A stretch of DNA of 64,000 bases from the NCBI GenBank assembly GCA_023512835.1, contig CM042091.1, positions 21,903,506 to 21,967,505 on the forward strand. Reading direction: 5' to 3'. The stretch is from Taxillus chinensis. Taxonomy: Eukaryota > Streptophyta > Magnoliopsida > Santalales > Loranthaceae. This document shows positions 46,070 through 56,586 of the stretch, one piece after another. Positions within the stretch are counted from its first letter, which is position 1; every line of letters begins with the position of its first letter. The notes under the pieces are model-generated. The model saw only the letters and a program-made list of their open reading frames with translations. It was not told where the DNA came from and made no database searches. A program made the translations under genes and the position numbers.

Positions 46070-46448
46070 TTCTCCTCCACCCAATCCTCGCAACATCCTC
46101 GTTGCGCTTGTCGACATCGCTTCCCCGCAGGCGATGGCATCGTTACCTCGACGCCCTCCCACTCGCCCAATGTCAACAGCTTGGACATCGCTTCCCCGCA
46201 GGTTGCAACACCTTTACCAAGATGCTCGCCCACTCGCCCAATGTCCAAAGGATAGGAGGCTTCCAAGATCGCTCCGACGCGCTCCTTCGTACTCCCTTGC
46301 CCAACTCTGTATCACACTCTAGGATACTCCAACTCTATGGACGCAAGGCGTGCAAGACACTATCGGTCGACTCACCTTGGGATCACGCTACTCGTGAGAG
46401 TGCTCGGCGAGTCTTCAGGATACGGGCCGGTTCGGCTCTGATACCACT

Positions 46449-46861
46449 TGTCACGGGGTCAGATTTCCTGCGCCTCTCAACCCCTTGCGGCACTTAGCTT
46501 CTCTATCCACGGTCCGCTAAGTTTAGCCTTTGAGGGTTGAAGCGCACGTAGACTGGTTTCGCCCTGCCACCGGGCTCATCGGAGAACGGCTCCGGGCTCC
46601 CGACCGGTTTGTGTAAGGATGGCCAAATCCCTTCTTCAACGTCAAGTCCTCGACTAGCGGCGTGCTCCCCGCATTCAACCGGGTCGGCACGTCTGAACTC
46701 CGAAGGGGTTCCATCCGTTCTCCTCCACGAACTGCCTGGAACCTTCTCGCTGCGCACCATCTACGCTTCAACCAACCCCTTTCCTTTACGTAGCACGAAT
46801 CCATTCCTGAATCGTGCCACTAAGAAACGTCCCGCCAGACCACGTCGCTCGGGTCGTGACA
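46449..46861 (-). mobile_element. TRIM LTR 3
   Basis: Third copy; its end reads AGACCACGTCGCTCGGGTC, slightly diverged from AGCACCACGCTGCTCGGGTC elsewhere. Interior 3 follows at 46862-47255. Confidence 0.9.
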
Positions 46862-47255
46862 TTCTCCTCCACCCAATCCTCGCAACGTCCTCGTTGCGCT
46901 TGTCGACATCGCTTCCCCGCCAGGCGATGGCATCGTTACCTCGACGCCCTCCCACTCGCCCAACGTCAACAGCTTGGACATCGCTTCCCAGCAGTTGCAA
47001 CACCTTTACCAAGATGCTCGCCCACTCGCCCAATGTCCAAAGGATAGGAGGCTTCCAAGATCGCTCCGACGCGCTCCTTCGTACTCCCTTGCCCAACTCG
47101 TATCACACTCTAGGATACTCCAACTCTATGGACGCAAGGCGTGCAAGACACTTTCGGTCGACTCACCTCCGCGAGCTCCCACCTTGGGATCACGCTACTC
47201 GCGAGAGTGCTCGGCGAGTCTTCAGGATACGGGCCGGTTCGGCTCTGATACCACT

Positions 47256-47671
47256 TGTCACGGGGTCAGATTTCCTGCGCCTCTCAACCCCTTGCGGCAC
47301 TTAGCTTCTCTATCCACGGTCCGCTAAGTTTAGCCTTTGATGGTTGAAGCGCACGTAGATCGGTTTCGCCCTGCCACTTGGGCTCATCGGAGAGAACGGC
47401 TCCAGTTCCCGACCAGTTTGTGTAAGGATGGCCAAATCCCTTCTTCAACGTCAAGTCCTCGACTAGCGGCGTGCTCCCCGCATTCAACCGGGTCGGCACG
47501 TCCGAACTCCGAAGGGGTTCCATCCGTTCTCCTCCACGAACCGCCTGGAACCTTCTCGCCGCGCACCATCTACGCTTCAACCAACCCCTCTCCTTTACGT
47601 AGCACGAATCCATTCCTGAATCGTGCCACTAAGAAACGTCCCGCCAGCACCACGCTGCTCGGGTCGTGACA
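47256..47671 (-). mobile_element. TRIM LTR 4
   Basis: Fourth copy; interior 4 follows at 47672-48066. Confidence 0.9.
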
Positions 47672-48066
47672 TTCTCCTCCACCCAATCCTCGCAACGTGC
47701 TTGTTGCGCTTGTCGACATCGCTTCCCCGCAGGCGATGGCATCGTTACCTCGACGCCCTCCCACTCGCCCAATGTCAACAGCTTGGACAACGCTTCCCCG
47801 CAGGTTGCAACACCTTTACCAAGATGCTCGCCCACTCGCCCAATGTCCAAAGGATAGGAGGCTTCCAAGATCGCTCCGACGCGCTCCTTCGTACTCCCTT
47901 GCCCAACTCTATATCACACTCTAGGATACTCCAACTCTATGGACGCAAGGCGTGCAAGACACTATCGGTCGACTCACCTCTGTGAGCTCCCACCTTGGGA
48001 TCACGCTACTCGCGAGAGTGCTCGGCGAGTCTTCAGGATACGGGCCGGTTCGGCTCTGATACCACT

Positions 48067-48480
48067 TGTCACGGGGTCAGATTTCCTGCGCCTCTCAACC
48101 CCTTGCGGCACTTAGCTTCTCTATCCACGGTCCGCTAAGTTTAGCCTTTGAGGGTTGAAGCGCACGTAGACTGGTTTCGCCCTGCCACTGGGCTCATCAG
48201 GAGAACGGCTCCAGTTCCCAACCAATTTGTGTAAGGATGGCCAAATCCCTTCTTCAACGTCAAGTCCTCGACTAGTGGCGTGCTCCCCGCATTCAACCGG
48301 GTCGGCACGTCTGAACTCCGAAGGGTTTCCATCCGTTCTCCTCCACGAACTGCCTGGAACCTTCTCGCTGCGCACCATCTACGCTTCAACCAACCCCTCT
48401 CCTTTACGTAGCACGAATCCATTCCTGAATCGTGCCACTAAGAAACGTCCCGCCAGCACCACGCTGCTCGGGTCGTGACA
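48067..48480 (-). mobile_element. TRIM LTR 5 and the cut end of the array
   Basis: Fifth copy; followed by TTCTCCTCCACC (polypurine end of another interior) and then an abrupt switch to the duplicated U-element sequence at 48494. Confidence 0.9.
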
Positions 48481-48493
48481 TTCTCCTCCACCG

Positions 48494-48804
48494 ACCGAGC
48501 TGGCTTGTTGTTCCGAGGCGGGAAGAAGGCGGAGAGCAGCCGAGGGACAGCGAGCTGTCATGTTCCCATCAGGCGTAAGGTAGCGAAGATAATAAGCCTG
48601 AGGGAAAGGAACGGTATCATAGCGAGCAAAGTGGCCCGGATGGATATGCCCGAAGACAAGTCTTGAGTATCCACCCAAAAGAGTTAGTCTTTGGACCGTT
48701 CTTCATAGATCGGAACAAAAAAGGTCCCCTAGTCCATCTGGAGACGCTCAAAGACACCGTACATAGCCAAGAGAAGGTCATTCGGAATGGCATCTAGAGC
48801 AGAG
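48494..48804. repeat. 309-bp direct repeat flanking the TRIM array (copy 2)
   Basis: See 44542-44850. This copy continues without a break into the upstream coding part (48805-49224), whereas copy 1 continues into the downstream part, so the two together show how the uninterrupted ORF ran. Confidence 0.92.
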
Positions 48805-49224
48805 GTACGATCGAGGAGGCAGCGGCTCAATATGGTCGTCAAACATCGGTAGCGACCCTGAAAAGACTTCATTTTGTACTCCTTCCCCTTATAGGAGCAA
48901 CCCATGGAAACAGCCATGGTTTTAGCATCCGGGCGCTGAAGATCACCAGGAGGGAGGTTGAGAGCGGCGCGGAGGACGTTAGGGGTGATCACAATGGATT
49001 CTCCGCGGACGTAGGAGATAATGGAGTCGGTGGTGCGACGAATCCGGTGATAGAACTCATGGATGTCGTCAATGAGAAGGTCAACAGGGTTGGAGACCAG
49101 ATTGAGGATGTGAGAGGCTTCCAGAAGTGGGCGAAGTTCCAGAAACCAAGCTAGAGGATCGGAGATAGCACACCAATCAACCAGATGGCCGGGGTTAATG
49201 ATGGAAAGAGAAGTTTTGGGTGCT
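48494..49224 (-). pseudogene. U-element upstream ORF, N-terminal part
   Basis: Minus-strand frame open from about 49280 down to 48740: SIINPGHLVDWCAISDPLAW, FLELRPLLEASHILNLV, LLIDDIHEFYHRIRRTTDSI, ISYVRGESIVITPNVLRAAL, NLPPG, then FQGRYRCLTTILSRCLLDRT and LLLAMYGVFERLQMD before a TAG. No ATG is seen in frame upstream, so the start is lost or lies beyond a frameshift. It belongs with the 44180-44850 part. The 'ITP..L..ALNLP' and 'LL..M..VF..L.MD' stretches match the putative plant transposon protein type seen in L-2 (ITPEIIRRCFNLPVP). Confidence 0.65.
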
Positions 49225-50372
49225 ATTGAGGGAAATATTGAGAGAAGGAGGTGAAGTCTTGGGGATTAAGGAGCGATGAGGAGTTAAGGATTTGGAAAAT
49301 GTAAAACTCGTGGCTGCGCAGAATGTTCGGGATATATATAGGACCGAGTCCGAGATTGTCGACCGGGTCTAGGGATTAAGCAAGTGAAACAGTGACCCGC
49401 GTGACTGGCTGATGTCATTAGTCTTGGTAACGGCGCGCCTCCGGATATAGAGATGACGTGGAGACGGCATGACCAAGGAGCGATAATAGCTGTTTGCCTT
49501 CTTTGGGAAGGTTGTGCATTCCGAGACATGCATTTAATGAACCATCATTATTCCTCCTCAAAAGCAAGCGATATATAATAAGGCATGATTTATCGCGATT
49601 TGAGAGTTCCAAGAGTTCGAAGGAATGAACCGACAATCATCTGGAGTAAATGATATCCGAGATAAGATCATCCGGATGAAAAGTAGACCGTGTTCGTAGA
49701 AGCAGAGTGTTTAAAGAGAAAAGTAGATTCCTTTGCAGTCTTGAAATCGAAGAGAAGAGAAGTTCCACAACACTTCAAATCCGAGACTATAGACAAGATA
49801 TATCAATAAAGGTGGAAAGAGAATCTGTACCTGTAGCTTCACGAAAATAAACTGAAAAACCACAAGCTTAACAGGTAGGAATTAGTACAGATATGAGGAT
49901 ATGGTTTATTGTAGAGGAACTGAATCCGAACTAATGAGAAACCGAACTTAATGCATTGAAACGAAATGTAAAAGACACATACAAACAAGAGAATGATCAT
50001 AGTTACTGAATCAAGGCATATGTCAGATAATAAACAAACAAGTTCATATTGGTCAACATAGTGAAACTATCCTGTTGAACAACGTAGCTAAGATAATTAA
50101 AAATCATATGAGTTGGCCAACTCAGGATTCATGAGTGAAACGGAATAAATGAACACATGTCGAAAGCAAGCAAATGATTGTCCGATTAAAACGCACGGTT
50201 AAAGGAAAAAAAACATCCGTGCATGCCATACTCGATTCAACAATGCATGTTCAGGTAGATCCAAGTGATAGTTTAGAGGAAGGAGCATCTGAGACATATT
50301 AGGGGATTATTACTAAGGTTGCTCCTCCTTAGATCATGCGATCCTCTCAGTGATAGACTCCCCCTCAGATAG
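49225..50372 (-). other. U-element leader / unassigned DNA
   Basis: A minus-strand TATA-like CCTATATATATCC lies at 49331-49343, about 110 bp upstream of the ORF. I see no second U-family LTR up to 50372, so the 5' LTR is missing or diverged. The right end GATAGACTCCCCCTCAGATAG may be another element's polypurine tract in reverse. Confidence 0.45.
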
Positions 50373-51867
50373 TGATAGACAGATTTTTAGCCTCTCTAAA
50401 AGAGCTAGCTAATGTCGTTAAATCTCTCTTCAAGATAATAAATTCCCTAAGTTTGCACTAAAAGAATAGCAGCAAGCAAGGGGTCGAACCCACAGGGATT
50501 AGCCTAGTTCTCTAGTTCTCAAATCAAAACACCCAATTACTATTGTTCTATAAAATGTCTTGGCAAAAAGTTTTCTTTTTTAAACTAAAGATCTAATTTT
50601 TATTTGGTTTTCGAATAAACAAAGAAAGCAAATTGATTTTAAAATTAAGATTCAAGGATTAAAAGCATCTAGGGTTACAATTTCACCTCCCTATGTTATC
50701 TCTACTGGTTCATGGTATTAGGGTTGTTTGATTGAAAACATGCTAAACATAAGCCAACGACAACAAATGGTCATTGAGGTCCTTTTAAGAGTTGTATGCC
50801 AGAATGGTCATCTAAACACACAAACATGCAAAGCCAATAAATCATACTTGCAAAAGGATAATGATCACACCAATTACAAATAAGTTATGAATCTCAATCC
50901 GCCCCAGACTAGGGCTAAAAATACCAAGGTGTACATCCAAAGATAGAGATTAAGAACAGATTCATAAAACATGCAAAACTCAATCATCCAAACCCAATAT
51001 TCATAAACACAGCAAAGCAACAAGGGGGCTACATTGCTCCCCTAGATTATAAGAACTACTCACGCATGACTACAAGCAAAACCATAGCAGTAAAGCGAAA
51101 CATCTTCTTCTTGACCACGCGCACAGCAAAGCTTCAAATCCAAGCTCCAAAATCCGCGACGGCTGCGACGGCTGCTCTCCAAGGTCAAGGAGCAACCTCC
51201 AAGTCGTGGAGCCTCTCTCTCTCTCTAAAAATGAGTAGGGGGTCTAGGGATGCATAGCAGAGCGCGTGGAGCTCTTATTTATAGAGTTTGGCTGGGCCTT
51301 GAGGTATGTAACCTAGCCCATCTATCAAAACGACGTAGTTTTGATAAGTAACACTCGAAACATTAAAAACTCTATCTTCCATCCACAATTTGGACTTGGG
51401 CCTTTAGGAACAAATGTTCAGCATGGAAAAACGATAGGATCGGCCCAAAAATATCTCTGCACGTCAATTTGCACGTGATATGGTGAATTCACGTGCAACT
51501 CCAAATCAGCTCAAACTTCTCCCCAAGCTTCCTTGCATCCTGTAGAGGCCTGAGAGGCAAAAATAGGCTTGCACGTGAAATGGGTGAATTCACGTGCAGC
51601 TCCAAATGCTCTGAAATGTTTGTGGTAGGTAGAGGACATCATTCTAAGAAACTTTTGTTCTTGCACGCCAATTGTTTGAGGCCATCTACTATGTCAAAAG
51701 TGAGCTCCAAAATCTGCCAAAACAGCTTAAAAATGCATGTATTTGCAAATAGCATCTTCCTAGGGATTAGAGCAAATATATATGATATATAAAGCAATAA
51801 GGCTCTAATCATGCTCTTAAACATCCTAAATAAACACTAGAATAACGGCATAAAATGCACGTTATCA
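50373..51867 (-). mobile_element. L-3 3' LTR
   Basis: Plus-strand TGATAGACAGATTTTTAGCC to GCACGTTATCA; nearly full identity with the reverse of 13605-15101. It has CACGTG pairs at about 51473-51500 and 51571-51600, an ACGT box at about 51325-51345 and a CT tract at 51212-51226. Confidence 0.92.
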
Positions 51868-53365
51868 AATACACCACACTTGAACCATTGCTTGTCCTTA
51901 AGCAAAAACATACAAGCATGCAAAAATAAAATAAACACGCAGTCAAACGAAGAAAAAATAAAATAACAATCAAGGAGAATCATGGTTTCCTAAGCATGCA
52001 ACTCTATCATGATGAAATGGGAATTTAAGCATCAAAATGAGTCATAACTTAGTTCATTCATGTCCATATCCCTAGTCCAACAACCATGCAATATCACCAC
52101 TTAAATTTCAGATATGAGCAAGCATTCCATGATAAAATAGCACCTAGTTTCCCTTTAAATTCTTACCAAGGATAAGCAGCCTTACTCAAATATAATAATT
52201 CTTAAGCCCAATACCTATCAATGAACAATGGATGGAAAAACTCTATCTCTACACTCGCCATCAGCTATTGATTAAGTACTTGCCAAGCAATCATGAGAGT
52301 TCCCTATTGTGCTCATCAAAAAAAACACACTCTCTATTCTACTTTATTTGAACTCACACTCTATTCTAATAAAACATGAGCTAAGGGTTGAGCTCAACAC
52401 TCCCAAATAAACAAAACTGAGCCAATGTGGCTACAAATCTATATAATCACACATAAACATCAAGCAGTGTGGCTTTTATTCTATTTTTTTTTAAGTAATA
52501 ATCTTACAAGGTTGCATTTTATGCTCTCCCTTGATGGATTATTCACTCTTTTTTTAATACTTACATAACACAAATAAGACTGATTTTTCTAATGCAAACC
52601 CTTTGCCATTTTGCTACAATAGGAGAGACAAAAATTCATTGATGTCTCATATCCCATTTTCCAATTAAGTGATGGCTTTTTCACATTCTATATCACAGCC
52701 TTTTATATTTACAACACAACAAACAAAAATTAGGATACATAGGAAGTCAAAGTGACTTAAATGGCCTTGTATCACTAGCAACACACCAAACACGGAGCAC
52801 TAATAAGTAATCACATGCTTACTTGACTCCTACCATTAAATAACCAATGTTGAATGCAAGAAGAGTAGCAAATCAAACTATTACCCATAAACCATAAATG
52901 TCACTCAAGGGCTAAAAGAAGTCATTCTCATTTTGCATTTCTTTTTCACTCAACTTTAAGGGTTACTTAGGTCTATCATAGCATTTCATGCTCAGCTAAT
53001 ATTCAAAACTCAGCTCCAAAAACATGGTGATATCATTCAAAAGATAAAGACATGATTAAACCAATTCAGAGCACATTTTAACTACTTTAACACCCTTATC
53101 ACAACATAATACTAATGTGGCATAAAAATTAAATTTTAAGCCAAAATTGCATACTTAATATTCATGTCTCCACAAGCAAATCATTCAAGCAAACAACTCA
53201 AACAATCATGCAACTAAAAACTTTTTTTTTGTTTGTTTTTTTTTTAAATAATTATAAATAAAACATGCAATCACAACATAAAAGACAAGCAAGTGGCTCA
53301 AGTCACTCCCATACACCACACTTAAAATATGCTATGTCCTCATGGCATAAAATAGGGAGTAGGAA
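51868..53365 (-). other. L-3 3' noncoding region
   Basis: Collinear with 37133-38570. Begins (plus strand) AATACACCACACTTGAACC. A T-run with A-rich stretches lies at 53221-53260. No gene. Confidence 0.8.
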
Positions 53366-53370
53366 AATAC

Positions 53371-54020
53371 TTACCCCTGGTTTGGCAAGCTGTAATAGTA
53401 GATGACATTGGCCACCATTCGTCGCACCTGAGCCACAAAGTCAACCGACGTCTCGCCGCGCACTTCCCAAGTTTCCTTCCCTTGCAGAATAGCCATCATG
53501 TAGTAGCAAACAAAGATCCCATAGCTGAATTGGTCAGGCTGCTGAGGGATTTCCATTTCGTTGAGGTGAATAAGAGGAAGCTTGTCCTGCAACAATCTTT
53601 CTTTCTTCATTGCATCCTTGATTCGTTTGATGAGCCCATGAACAAGCCGTCTCTTTCTTCTGCTGAACCCTTCATTTTGGCTTGGATCATACAGCACTGC
53701 ATGCCCTGCAGTCAAATCCACTCGCACCAAGACATAATGACGTTCAATATGCACAGGGATCAGCACCTCGTGCATATCATGCCAAGGACGGTGCCCTTCA
53801 TTGTGACCATTGATACGCCGGCGCCCACGGACTTTCGGACAAAGGTTGGTCGTAAAGCTCGCACAAAGTAATGGATGTATACTAGGACAGTGGGTAATTA
53901 TGAGGTTCAGCCTCCACAACAAAACGCATAGTCCTGCAAAACAAGTCCACCTCATCCGAATATAGATATTCATCGCCTAATATCCTTTGAAGGACAAACG
54001 AGGTGAAGAGGTCCATGTCC
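53371..54020 (-). pseudogene. L-3 Ulp1-like cysteine protease ORF, Cys replaced
   Basis: The minus-strand frame ends at 53371. From about 53830 it reads HDMHEVLIPVHIERHYVLVR, VDLTAGHAVLYDPSQNEGF, LVHGLIKRIKDAMKKERLLQ, MEIPQQPDQFSYGIFVCYYM and VRRMVANVIYYYSLPNQG. The His (ERHYVL), Asp (YDPSQ) and Gln (QQPDQ) of the C48/Ulp1 site are in place, but the nucleophile Cys is Tyr (FSYGIF); the L-2 copy has Cys. Upstream, FCRTMRFVVEAEPHNYPL is in another frame (about 53890-53945), so a frameshift lies near 53840. It would act as a peptidase on SUMO-like or other substrates; this copy should be catalytically dead. Confidence 0.82.
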
Positions 54021-54028
54021 CTTGCAAA

Positions 54029-54364
54029 TCAAGCCCTTAACACCTGAGAATTAATGAAGTCTTCAAATGCTGCTTGACTTTCGGCAGATGATAAGGTTGG
54101 ATTAATGATTAGATAGATAGGAGGGCCAAGAAGGTCTTCAGGTTCAGCAGGCATGTATGTACCCCAAGAGACAGGATGTATAACGGGCACATACTGAGAA
54201 TATGCAGGATCGGTAAATGGCCTGGAAGGGTGAATACCCTTCCTGGGCGCGTCCTCCTCTGGGTGATAGTGGGATGGCCGAGCAAGGTTCTGTTGAGGTG
54301 GATCTGCCTGGGCTGGAGAAGAATCTTCAGGGGATGGAGAGGGTTCTTCATCAGATATCTCCAC
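54029..54364 (-). pseudogene. L-3 acidic Pro-rich linker
   Basis: Open frame of 111 residues: MEISDEEPSPSPEDSSPAQA, HYHPEEDAPRKGIHPSRP, SWGTYMPAEPEDLLGPPIYL, ending before FARDMDLFTSFVLQRILGDE in a neighbouring piece. Low-complexity spacer between the transposon-protein-type region and the protease. Confidence 0.55.
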
Positions 54365-54399
54365 TATAGGAGAGAACGTTTTGATGCTTTCCTCTTGCT

Positions 54400-54956
54400 T
54401 AAGGCCTTCCGTATTTTGCCTAGGAGGCCTTTGACTTCTTTATTGTCCTTCCTCGTGGCTTCCACCTCGTGCTGGGTTCCTGGCATTTGCCTCCTAAGTT
54501 GCTGTGTTTCTTGCCTCCAAGCTTTGGTAGATGCAGCAGGAGGAGCTTCTGGGGCTTCTCATGCTCTAGGAGATGCATGAGTAGCTACGTCTGGGGCCTC
54601 CCATGCTCTGGTTCTAGGTTGTGAAGTAGCTTGTTGGTCTCCAGAGATGAGGGCCATTAATTCCTCAAATTGGGCACTAGTGATGTGCCCATTAGTGACT
54701 GCCCAATTGATGACCTCCACTTCGCTCACCACCTGCCCACTAATGCCTTGAAAGAAATTGAAAATATCTTCTTTGTGTACATTGAATTGCATGTACATGG
54801 CAGTGAGTCTGTATAGAGCCTGCTTCCTTTGATCCATATGAGGAGAGGTTTCCCATGCAAAGTCAGTGGATCGCTCCACATGAACGCTGTGCCTTACGGG
54901 CTGTGATGGAGGAGGAACATTTGTTGCCCAATGACCTCTGGTACTGATTCCCAAAC
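54400..54956 (-). pseudogene. L-3 'putative plant transposon protein'-type ORF, C-terminal part
   Basis: Frame 54559-54954 reads MDQRKQALYRLTAMYMQFNV, HKEDIFNFFQGISGQVVSEV and EVINWAVTNGHITSAQFEEL, the same protein as L-2 39628-40419. It is cut at 54956 by the chrA-type LTR; the N-terminal half is missing. Confidence 0.65.
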
Positions 54957-56586
54957 TGTCACGCCCCGGATTTCCAACCCGAGGAGACCGGAACGTGACC
55001 CTCCCTTTATCCGGGTTCGGACAAAGGGGTAGAATACAATATACACTTCACATTTTTTTTTTCAGAAACCAAAATCATATAATTACTTAATTGAAACCAC
55101 ATGCCTTTATTATGTTTCAAACTTCATTACAATATCTCCCCGCTGGGGTTACAATGCCTCAATAAAATTACATAATGCAAATAACACAAAACAAAGCCAC
55201 AAAACAGAACTCTTCCACCTTGGTGTTCCCACCTAACGCCTGTAGGTTCCTGCAAGAAAACACACCATAGTAGGAGGGGTGAGCATCCACAACTCGATGG
55301 GATCATGTCTCCCCAACCCATCCCATGCTCCTAGCCTCTACATGCCATGTGTACAAGTGCAGTGTCGTGTTACAACGAATCTCAACAAACAATAACGAAC
55401 CACATCGTAGTCACAATTATCCACCACACAAACCACAAGTGATTTAACCGCCTCTTCAGGCCAATGATTTAATTGCCTCTCGGGCAAAGTAGTTTAACCG
55501 CCTCTTCAGGCCTCTGGTTTAACCGCCTCTCGGGCAAAGTTGTTTAACCGCCTCTTCAGGCCGGATACCACAACGTCGCACACAACATACACCACGGTCA
55601 CTCAAGCATAAAACCAAACACTTGGTGTGCACCCGTTCACAAGTGCACAAACTCAACCATTCATGCAATAACAAACACCCAAAGATACATACATACACTA
55701 AATCAAGAGTCCCGCCACACTGCATATTACCAAACACGTAATGGGCATATACACACAGCTATATTCACACAGGCATTTCATCGAACATATAGCATGTAAT
55801 CCACAGAATCACACCAAAATGCCACTTGAAGGCCAACATCCATATAGGAGATCACACCTATATGGATTACATATATATATAAACAGGTATAACTCTATAA
55901 TCTGCCCTAGAACCCTAGGACAGAGGAGGATTTAGGAAGAACAGAACCCCTACCATGTATGTTCTCCTGCTCCCGCTTCCACGCAAGACTCCGACCACCC
56001 ACGCAAGACGCTCCTACAGCCCACCAAGCTCTCCTTCCCTCTCTCTCTCTCCGCGACGGCTGGTGGAGCAACAAACCCTAAACCTAAAACAGATGGGCTT
56101 CTCCTCCTTATATAGACAACACAACATCAAAACGACGTAGTTTTGATTAAGTGAATCCCAGCATCAAAACGACGTAGTTTTGATCACACAAGTTAGCACC
56201 TTTCCGCACCCATATAGGCCAAAATACTCAGAATTTCAACATGGTCCTTTGGAGAAAGTTCATTAGAATGTCAAAACACGCCAATTTGAACGTGAATTCC
56301 CCAATTCACGTGCAACTCCATATGCACTCCAAATGCTCTCAAACTTCACCCCTAGCCTCCTTGCATCATTTAGAAGACAACCACACTTGCACGTGAATTG
56401 GACCCATTTCACGTGCACCTCACATACACATCCGTTTGGCCTGAAACTTCTGTGGTAGATAGAGGACATCATTCTAAGCATCTTTCCTTTTGCACGTGAA
56501 TTCATTTGAGCCCATTCACTAGGTCAAAATCTAGAAAAACTACTCGAAAGGCAAACCGCGACTAACTCGAGGTACGGGTCCTTACA
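54957..56586 (-). mobile_element. chrA-family solo LTR, minus strand
   Basis: Plus-strand TGTCACGCCCCGG to ACGGGTCCTTACA; in reverse it starts TGTAAGGACCCGTACC like chrA. It has a single promoter block (TATA in reverse at about 56110), so it shows the normal LTR without the inverted duplication. Flanking 5-mers (CAAAC and TGCAC) differ, so there is no target duplication. Confidence 0.92.

Larger units (their letters stand above)
44851..48492 (-). mobile_element. T: tandem TRIM-like array, five LTRs and four interiors
   Basis: LTRs (plus-strand TGTCACGGGG...GGGTCGTGACA, 413-416 bp) lie at 44851-45265, 45656-46069, 46449-46861, 47256-47671 and 48067-48480. The interiors of 379-395 bp between them begin TTCTCCTCCACCC, the reverse complement of the polypurine tract GGGTGGAGGAGAA, and end GGCTCTGATACCACT, the reverse complement of an iMet primer site after AG. 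The last LTR is followed by only 12 bp of interior. No ORF of a retroelement protein is present. GC content is clearly above that of the surroundings. These are the features of a terminal-repeat retrotransposon in miniature, here as a tandem chain. Confidence 0.92.

Noticed and set aside
44879..48422. Open frames of 60-110 residues repeated in each unit of the 44.8-48.5 kb array (for example MVRSEKVPGG..., MDSCYVKERG...)
   Set aside because: They lie wholly inside the TRIM LTRs, run across U3/R signals and match no protein family; they recur because the DNA is repeated, with indels that change the frame between copies.
44851..48492. CRISPR-like or satellite array
   Set aside because: Units are about 805 bp with LTR ends, primer site and polypurine tract; no short palindromic repeat with unique spacers, and the sequence is a plant nuclear genome.
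38585..54020. Host SUMO protease gene
   Set aside because: Each Ulp1-like segment lies between element ORFs and a 3' LTR, is repeated, and carries stops or a lost catalytic residue; no introns or regulatory context of a host gene.
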